Assembly: GCA_025963955.1 (NCBI GenBank) | Contig: JAOPZU010000326.1 | Span: 1-11,463, forward strand | Length of the DNA: 11,463 bases | Source of the DNA: Solirubrobacterales bacterium | GTDB taxonomy: Bacteria > Actinomycetota > Thermoleophilia > Solirubrobacterales > Solirubrobacteraceae | Direction: 5' to 3' | Shown: one piece after another, positions 7,718 through 11,463 of the stretch | Numbering within the stretch: position 1 is the stretch's first letter | How the letters are laid out: each line of letters starts with the position of its first letter | Program-made: the position numbers and the translations under genes | The notes under the pieces: generated by a model | Databases searched by the model: none | What the model was told of the DNA's origin: nothing | What the model saw: the letters and a program-made list of their open reading frames with translations, nothing else

Positions 7718-8980
7718 GTGAGCTCCTCCGTCGCCGACGCCTCCCTCGCGGGGGCGGGCCGGGACCGCATCGACTGGGCGGACGCCCAGATGCCGGTCCT
7801 GCGCTCGCTCCGCGAGCGGTTCGCCGCCACCCGGCCCCTGGAGGGGGTCACGGTGGCGGCGTGCCTGCACGTCACCGCCGAAACCGCCAACCTCGTGCGC
7901 GCCCTGCTCGCCGGCGGGGCCCGCGTGGGGATCTGCGCCGCCAACCCGCTCTCCACGCAGGACGACGTGGCCGCCGCCCTGGCCGCCGAGCCCGGCGCCT
8001 CCGTCCACGCCCGCCGCGGCGAGGACATGGACGCCTACGTCGCGCACGTCCGGGCGCTCGTCCGCACCGACCCCCACGTCACGCTCGACGACGGCGCCGA
8101 CCTGCTCTCCGTGCTGCACGCCCGCACCAAGGGCCTGCCCGCCGGGTTCCTCGGCGGCACCGAGGAGACGACGACGGGCCTCGTGCGCCTGCGCTCGCTC
8201 GAGCTCGCAGGGAACCTGAAGTGCCCCGTCCTCGCCGTCAACGAGGCGCGCACCGAGCGCCTCTTCAACGACCACTACGGCACGGGCCAGTCGACGCTCG
8301 ACGGCATCCTGCGCGCAACGAACCTGCTGCTCGCCGGCCGGACCGTCGTCATCCTCGGCTACGGCTGGACGGGCAAGGGGGTCGCCCTGCGCGCCCGCGG
8401 CGCCGGCGCCCAGGTCATCGTCTGCGAGGTCGACCCGATGCGCGCCCTCGAGGCACGGATGGAGGGCTTCCAGGTCATGCCCGCGCTGGAGGCCGCGGCC
8501 CGCGGGGAGATCTTCATCACCGTGACGGGCGCCCCTGCGGTCCTCTCCACCGAGCACTTCCGGGCGATGAGCGACGGCGCCGTGCTGGCCAACGCCGGCC
8601 ACTTCGACGTCGAGATCGACCTGCCGGCACTGGCCGCCGTCGCCACGGGCGGCGTGCGGGAGGTGCTGCCGCTCGTCACGCAGTACGAGCTCGCCGCGGA
8701 CGCCGCCCGGCCGGCCCGTCGCCTGAACCTGCTCGCCGAGGGCCGCGTGGTCAACCTCGCCGCGGGCCAGGGGCACCCGGCGGCGGTGATGGACATGTCG
8801 TTCGCGACGCAGGCCCTCGCCACCGAGCACCTGGTGGACAGCACGCATCTGCGCCCCGGCGTGCAGCCCGTGCCGGACGCGATCGACCGCGAGGTCGCCA
8901 CGCTGAAGCTGCGTTCGCTCGGGGTGCGGATCGACGCGCTGAGTGCGGAGCAGCAGCAGTACCTGCACCACTGGACCTGA
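7718..8980 (+). CDS. AHCY-like protein of the archaeal/Thermotoga type, with altered catalytic residues
   Basis: This 420-residue S-adenosylhomocysteine hydrolase homolog is of the short type, without the KPDHYRY tail. Family motifs are ACLHVTAETANL with His51, NPLSTQDDVAAALA (76-89), LDDGAD (123-128), TEETTTG (148-154), YGTGQSTLDGILRATN (187-202), GYGWTGKG (214-221), CEVDP (236-240), GHFDVEID (294-301) and LAEGRVVNLAAGQGHP (339-354). The active-site stretch NEARTERLFNDHYGTGQ (175-191) aligns with N-D-x-x-T-K-x-x-F-D-N in true hydrolases. The catalytic Lys is Glu180, the catalytic Asp is Asn184 and the following Asn is Asp185. It may be inactive, regulatory, or act on another substrate. The GTG start (weak AGGG at 7711-7714) gives an N-terminus matching the family; no better start is visible. 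It is 54 nt after ahcY and probably cotranscribed with it. Confidence 0.88.
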   Translation: MSSSVADASLAGAGRDRIDWADAQMPVLRSLRERFAATRPLEGVTVAACLHVTAETANLVRALLAGGARVGICAANPLSTQDDVAAALAAEPGASVHARRGEDMDAYVAHVRALVRTDPHVTLDDGADLLSVLHARTKGLPAGFLGGTEETTTGLVRLRSLELAGNLKCPVLAVNEARTERLFNDHYGTGQSTLDGILRATNLLLAGRTVVILGYGWTGKGVALRARGAGAQVIVCEVDPMRALEARMEGFQVMPALEAAARGEIFITVTGAPAVLSTEHFRAMSDGAVLANAGHFDVEIDLPALAAVATGGVREVLPLVTQYELAADAARPARRLNLLAEGRVVNLAAGQGHPAAVMDMSFATQALATEHLVDSTHLRPGVQPVPDAIDREVATLKLRSLGVRIDALSAEQQQYLHHWT

Positions 8981-9011
8981 GCCGGACGGGCCCCTGTACG
9001 GGTCCGGCGAC

Positions 9012-9017
9012 TACGAT
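9012..9017 (+). promoter_or_regulatory. -10 element (TACGAT) of a probable leaderless promoter for the uridylyltransferase
   Basis: TACGAT matches the actinobacterial TANNNT -10 pattern and ends exactly 6 nt before the GTG at 9024. That is the spacing at which transcription would begin at or next to the start codon. No Shine-Dalgarno sequence precedes the GTG, which fits leaderless expression. No convincing -35 is seen. Confidence 0.5.
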
Positions 9018-9023
9018 CGCGGG

Positions 9024-10418
9024 GTGAGGAACACGCCGGATCCGCTGAGAGCCGCCGAAGCCAAGCTGCGCGCCGCGGGCGCCGGCGACGCCGCGGTGAA
9101 CACCTTCCTGCAGCAGCTCGCGCGGGTGCAGGCCGGGGAGCGCGGCGCCCTGCCGGAGGCCGAGCTGGAGCCGGTCGACGCCCTGCCCGAGGCCGACGCA
9201 CTGCCCGAGCCGGGCCGGGAGGAGGCGGCGACGCTCCTGAAGGAGGCGGTCGTCATCAAGCTGAACGGGGGCCTCGGCACGAGCATGGGCCTCGACGGCC
9301 CGAAGTCGCTGCTGCCCGTCAAGGGCGAGCTGAGCTTCCTGGACGTCATCGCCCGGCAGGTGCTGCACCTGCGCGAGCGCACCGGCGCGCGGTTGCCGCT
9401 GGTCCTCATGAACTCCTTCGCCACGCGCGAGCCGTCGCTCGCGGCGCTGGAGGCCCACCCGGCGCTGACGCAGGACGTGCCGCGGGACTTCCTCCAGAAC
9501 AAGGTCCCCAAGCTCCGGGCGGACGACCTCATGCCGGTCGACTGGCCGGCGAACCCGGCGATGGAATGGGCGCCGCCGGGCCACGGCGACCTGTATCCGG
9601 CGCTCGTCGCCTCCGGGATGCTGCGGCAGCTGCGCGACGCGGGGTACCGCTACGCCTTCGTCTCCAACGCCGACAACCTCGGCGCGACGATGTCCTGGCG
9701 GCTGCTCGGGTGGTTCGCGCAGACGGGCGCGCCGTTCGCGATGGAGGTCGCCGCCCGCACGGCCGCCGACCGCAAGGGCGGCCACCTGGCCCGGCGGCGC
9801 GACGGATCCGGGAGCCTCGTCCTGCGCGAGCTCGCGCAGACCCCGGAGGCCGACGTCCCCGCCTTCCAGGACATCGCGCGCCACCGCTACTTCAACACGA
9901 ACAACCTCTGGATCGACCTGCAGGCGCTGGACGCGACGCTCTCGGCCGCAGGCGGCGTCCTGGAGCTGCCGCTGATCCTGAACGCCAAGACCGTGGACCC
10001 GAAGGACGAGGAGTCCACGCCGGTCCTGCAGCTGGAGACGGCCATGGGCGCGGCCATCGACGCGCTGCCCGGCGCGGTCGCCATCCGTGTCCCGCGCAAC
10101 CGCTTCGGGCCGGTGAAGGCGACGACGGACCTGCTGAACGTGCGCTCGGACGCCTACGTCCTGGGGCCGGACTCCCGGCTCGCGCTGGACGAGCGGCGTC
10201 ACGGGGTGCCGCCGGTGCTCGACCTCGACAGCAAGCGCTACAAGCTCGTCGGAGCGCTCGAGGAGCGCTTCCCGCAGGGCCCGCCGTCGCTCGTGGACTG
10301 CCGCAGCCTGACCGTCACGGGCGACGTGCGCTTCGGCGCGGGCGTCGTCGTCCGCGGGGACGTCGTCCTGGAGGGCCCGCTCGAGGTCCCGGACGGCGCC
10401 GTGCTGGGCGACGCCTGA
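9024..10418 (+). CDS. UTP-glucose-1-phosphate uridylyltransferase (UGP2-like UDP-glucose pyrophosphorylase)
   Basis: It forms UDP-glucose and pyrophosphate from UTP and glucose 1-phosphate in the cytosol, the precursor used by the dehydrogenase upstream and by many glycosyltransferases. The 464-residue protein belongs to the eukaryote-like UGPase family also found in Actinobacteria, not the GalU family. Motifs are IKLNGGLGTSMGLDGPKSLL (78-97; the nucleotide loop), LVLMNSF (126-132), FLQNKVPKL (156-164), WAPPGHGDLY (182-191), VSNADNLGAT (213-222), DRKGGHLARR (249-258), HRYFNTNNLW (287-296), TAMGAAID (339-346), RNRFGPVKATTDLL (358-371) and, near the end, a short beta-helix-like stretch (429-464). 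GTG 9024 fits the usual N-terminal length; an in-frame ATG at 8943 lies inside the preceding gene and adds 27 residues unlike the family. The N-terminal 70 residues are Ala/Glu-rich. Confidence 0.93.
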   Translation: MRNTPDPLRAAEAKLRAAGAGDAAVNTFLQQLARVQAGERGALPEAELEPVDALPEADALPEPGREEAATLLKEAVVIKLNGGLGTSMGLDGPKSLLPVKGELSFLDVIARQVLHLRERTGARLPLVLMNSFATREPSLAALEAHPALTQDVPRDFLQNKVPKLRADDLMPVDWPANPAMEWAPPGHGDLYPALVASGMLRQLRDAGYRYAFVSNADNLGATMSWRLLGWFAQTGAPFAMEVAARTAADRKGGHLARRRDGSGSLVLRELAQTPEADVPAFQDIARHRYFNTNNLWIDLQALDATLSAAGGVLELPLILNAKTVDPKDEESTPVLQLETAMGAAIDALPGAVAIRVPRNRFGPVKATTDLLNVRSDAYVLGPDSRLALDERRHGVPPVLDLDSKRYKLVGALEERFPQGPPSLVDCRSLTVTGDVRFGAGVVVRGDVVLEGPLEVPDGAVLGDA

Positions 10419-10425
10419 TCAGGCG
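10412..10425. other. 14-bp perfect palindrome spanning two back-to-back stop codons
   Basis: CGCCTGATCAGGCG is perfectly self-complementary. Its centre TGATCA is the TGA of the uridylyltransferase (10416-10418) joined to the reverse-complement TGA of ctaG (10419-10421). It could fold as a 5-bp stem with a GATC loop in either transcript, but no T-run follows on either strand, so a terminator role is only possible. Confidence 0.55.
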
Positions 10426-11237
10426 CGGCCGAAGCGCTCGTCCCGCTCGTCCGCACGGTCGCTCTCGGCGAGCGCCTTGACGAACAGGTAGGCGAGCGCG
10501 ATGCCCATCACCACCGACTGCTCGATCGCCATGATGGCGCCGGCGAGCGCCTGGTCGTCCGTCACCGAGAGGCCCCACACCCGCGCCACCCGCTCGTAGA
10601 AGTCGTAGATCGACGACGGCGCGAAGGTGATGCCGATGCCGAGCATCCCCACCAGCAACTTGGTGACGAGCATGTAGACCACGGGCCCGAACGGTCCGAT
10701 CGAGATGCGGCTGCGGATGGGGGAGAGCAGGTGCCACCAGTAGAGGACGCCGACGCTGAGGAAGCAGACGTGCTCGGCCACGTGCACCACCGGATGCTCC
10801 AGCGCCGCGTCGTACATCGTCGGAACGTGCCAGATCCACATGATCCCCACGTACAGGACCACCGCCAGCGCCGGGTGCGCCAGGGGGCCGGCGGCCCGCT
10901 CGACCCGCTGCAGGCGGCGGGTGGCCGGGCGCAGCAGGATCTTCGTCAGCGACAGCATCAGCAGGATCGGGACCACGTCGAGCAGCAGCACGTGCTGCAC
11001 CATGTGCATCGCGAAAAGCTGCTCACCGAGGACGTCCACGGGGGAGAAGAGCGCGACGAAGGCCACGAGCACGGCCCCGGCGAAGGCGATCGCGCTGCCG
11101 ACCGGGGCCCCGCGAGCCCCCTCCGGAGACGCGCGCACGGCCCGCCAGCGCGTCCCGTAGAGCACCGACATCCCGACGAGCAGCACGGCGGCGCCGGGCT
11201 CGAAGGTCCAGGAGTAGTCGGCGGTGGCCAGGGCCAT
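10419..11237 (-). CDS. ctaG: CtaG-type cytochrome c oxidase (caa3) assembly membrane protein
   Basis: This is an integral membrane protein of the Caa3_CtaG family, thought to help deliver copper to or assemble cytochrome c oxidase. The 272-residue product has about seven hydrophobic segments (roughly 12-28, 48-66, 80-100, 119-138, 150-170, 184-206, 229-254). Family-type His motifs are visible: MHMVQHVLLLDVVP (77-90), WIWHVPTMYDAALEHP (134-149) and HVAEHVCFLSVGVLYWWHLL (152-171). The tail (257-272) is strongly charged. The start at ATG 11237 was chosen because it sits just before the first membrane segment; the same frame stays open upstream to 11336 but would add a basic Arg/Pro-rich leader unlike a membrane-protein start. 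No clear Shine-Dalgarno is seen. It stands apart from any oxidase subunit gene in the window, convergent with the uridylyltransferase and divergent from the comF-like gene. Confidence 0.9.
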   Translation of the reverse strand: MALATADYSWTFEPGAAVLLVGMSVLYGTRWRAVRASPEGARGAPVGSAIAFAGAVLVAFVALFSPVDVLGEQLFAMHMVQHVLLLDVVPILLMLSLTKILLRPATRRLQRVERAAGPLAHPALAVVLYVGIMWIWHVPTMYDAALEHPVVHVAEHVCFLSVGVLYWWHLLSPIRSRISIGPFGPVVYMLVTKLLVGMLGIGITFAPSSIYDFYERVARVWGLSVTDDQALAGAIMAIEQSVVMGIALAYLFVKALAESDRADERDERFGRA

Positions 11238-11326
11238 CGATCGATCATGCCACCGCGCGCGACGGGTGGCGCCGTCCGCGGGCTTCCGGCGCACGCACCG
11301 CGCGGGCCCGCGACGGAAAGGGGGTG
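11238..11326. other. Divergent intergenic region between ctaG and the comF-like gene
   Basis: This is about 90 bp of very GC-rich sequence between two divergently read genes. Next to the ctaG start, ATCGATCGAT (11236-11245) is a perfect 10-bp palindrome. On the other side, GGAAAGGGGG (11315-11324) is a purine run that can serve as the ribosome-binding site of the comF-like gene. No convincing -35/-10 pair is visible for either direction. Confidence 0.4.
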
Positions 11327-11463
11327 GTGCCGGCACGCCTCGCGCGGGACGCTGACCAGGTGCTCCCCCCGCTCGCCGTGCTCCTGGACCTGCTGGCTCC
11401 GCCCGCCTGCCTGGCCTGCCGGTCCGCGGCGTCGGCGCCGCTGTGCGCGGCCTGCCGGCGCGC
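11327..11463 (+). CDS. comF: N-terminal fragment of a ComF-like phosphoribosyltransferase-family protein (runs off window)
   Basis: Only about 45 residues are visible before the window ends. After a short leader the frame reads VLLDLLAPPACLAC, then RSAASAPL, then CAACRR. A hydrophobic LLDLL-PP start followed by two CxxC pairs about eight residues apart is the typical N-terminus of ComF-family proteins, where the cysteines form a zinc ribbon ahead of a phosphoribosyltransferase domain. ComF is linked to DNA uptake in competent bacteria, but homologs are widespread in non-competent ones and their role there is unclear. The start is uncertain: GTG 11324 and 11327 lie after the purine run at 11315-11324, while GTG 11360 would begin right at the conserved segment. 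The catalytic domain is outside the window, so the assignment rests on the zinc-ribbon pattern. Confidence 0.65.
   Translation, partial: MPARLARDADQVLPPLAVLLDLLAPPACLACRSAASAPLCAACRR

Overview
The window is a GC-rich, densely coding stretch of chromosome, by eye around 70% GC, with GTG starts and strong G/C preference at third codon positions. The protein types point to Actinomycetota, and within it most plausibly the Thermoleophilia/Solirubrobacterales side. This rests on a LytR-CpsA-Psr (LCP) protein with a non-standard C-terminal domain, a UGP2-like UDP-glucose pyrophosphorylase of the actinobacterial kind, a CtaG of the caa3 type and an archaeal/Thermotoga-type second adenosylhomocysteinase. 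The taxonomic call is an inference from remembered family patterns, not a search. No mobile element, RNA gene, CRISPR array or phage gene is visible.

Layout, part 1 (1-5686, all +): an envelope-glycopolymer cluster. It holds the 3' end of an LCP-type gene, a complete LCP paralog starting on the base after its stop, UDP-glucose 6-dehydrogenase, an NDP-sugar (probably GDP-mannose) pyrophosphorylase, and a two-SIS-domain protein of the phosphoglucose/phosphomannose isomerase family. Gaps are 0-48 nt, so this is probably one operon. The two middle enzymes make activated sugars, and LCP proteins attach finished glycopolymers to the cell wall.

Part 2 (5687-8980, +): a small MerR-family regulator preceded by a 26-bp near-perfect palindrome, then ahcY, then a second AHCY-like gene from a different branch of the family. 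The two AHCY proteins differ at key residues in a complementary way. The canonical copy keeps the catalytic Lys/Asp/Cys but has Gly in place of the NAD-ribose-binding Glu. The second copy keeps that Glu but has lost the catalytic Lys and Asp. This MerR-AHCY-AHCY-like module is the most interesting part of the window.

Part 3 (9024-10418, +): UTP-glucose-1-phosphate uridylyltransferase, apparently expressed from a leaderless promoter. It makes the substrate for the dehydrogenase of part 1. Its stop abuts the stop of the convergent ctaG (10419-11237, -) within a 14-bp palindrome. A divergent, truncated comF-like gene begins near 11327 and runs off the end.
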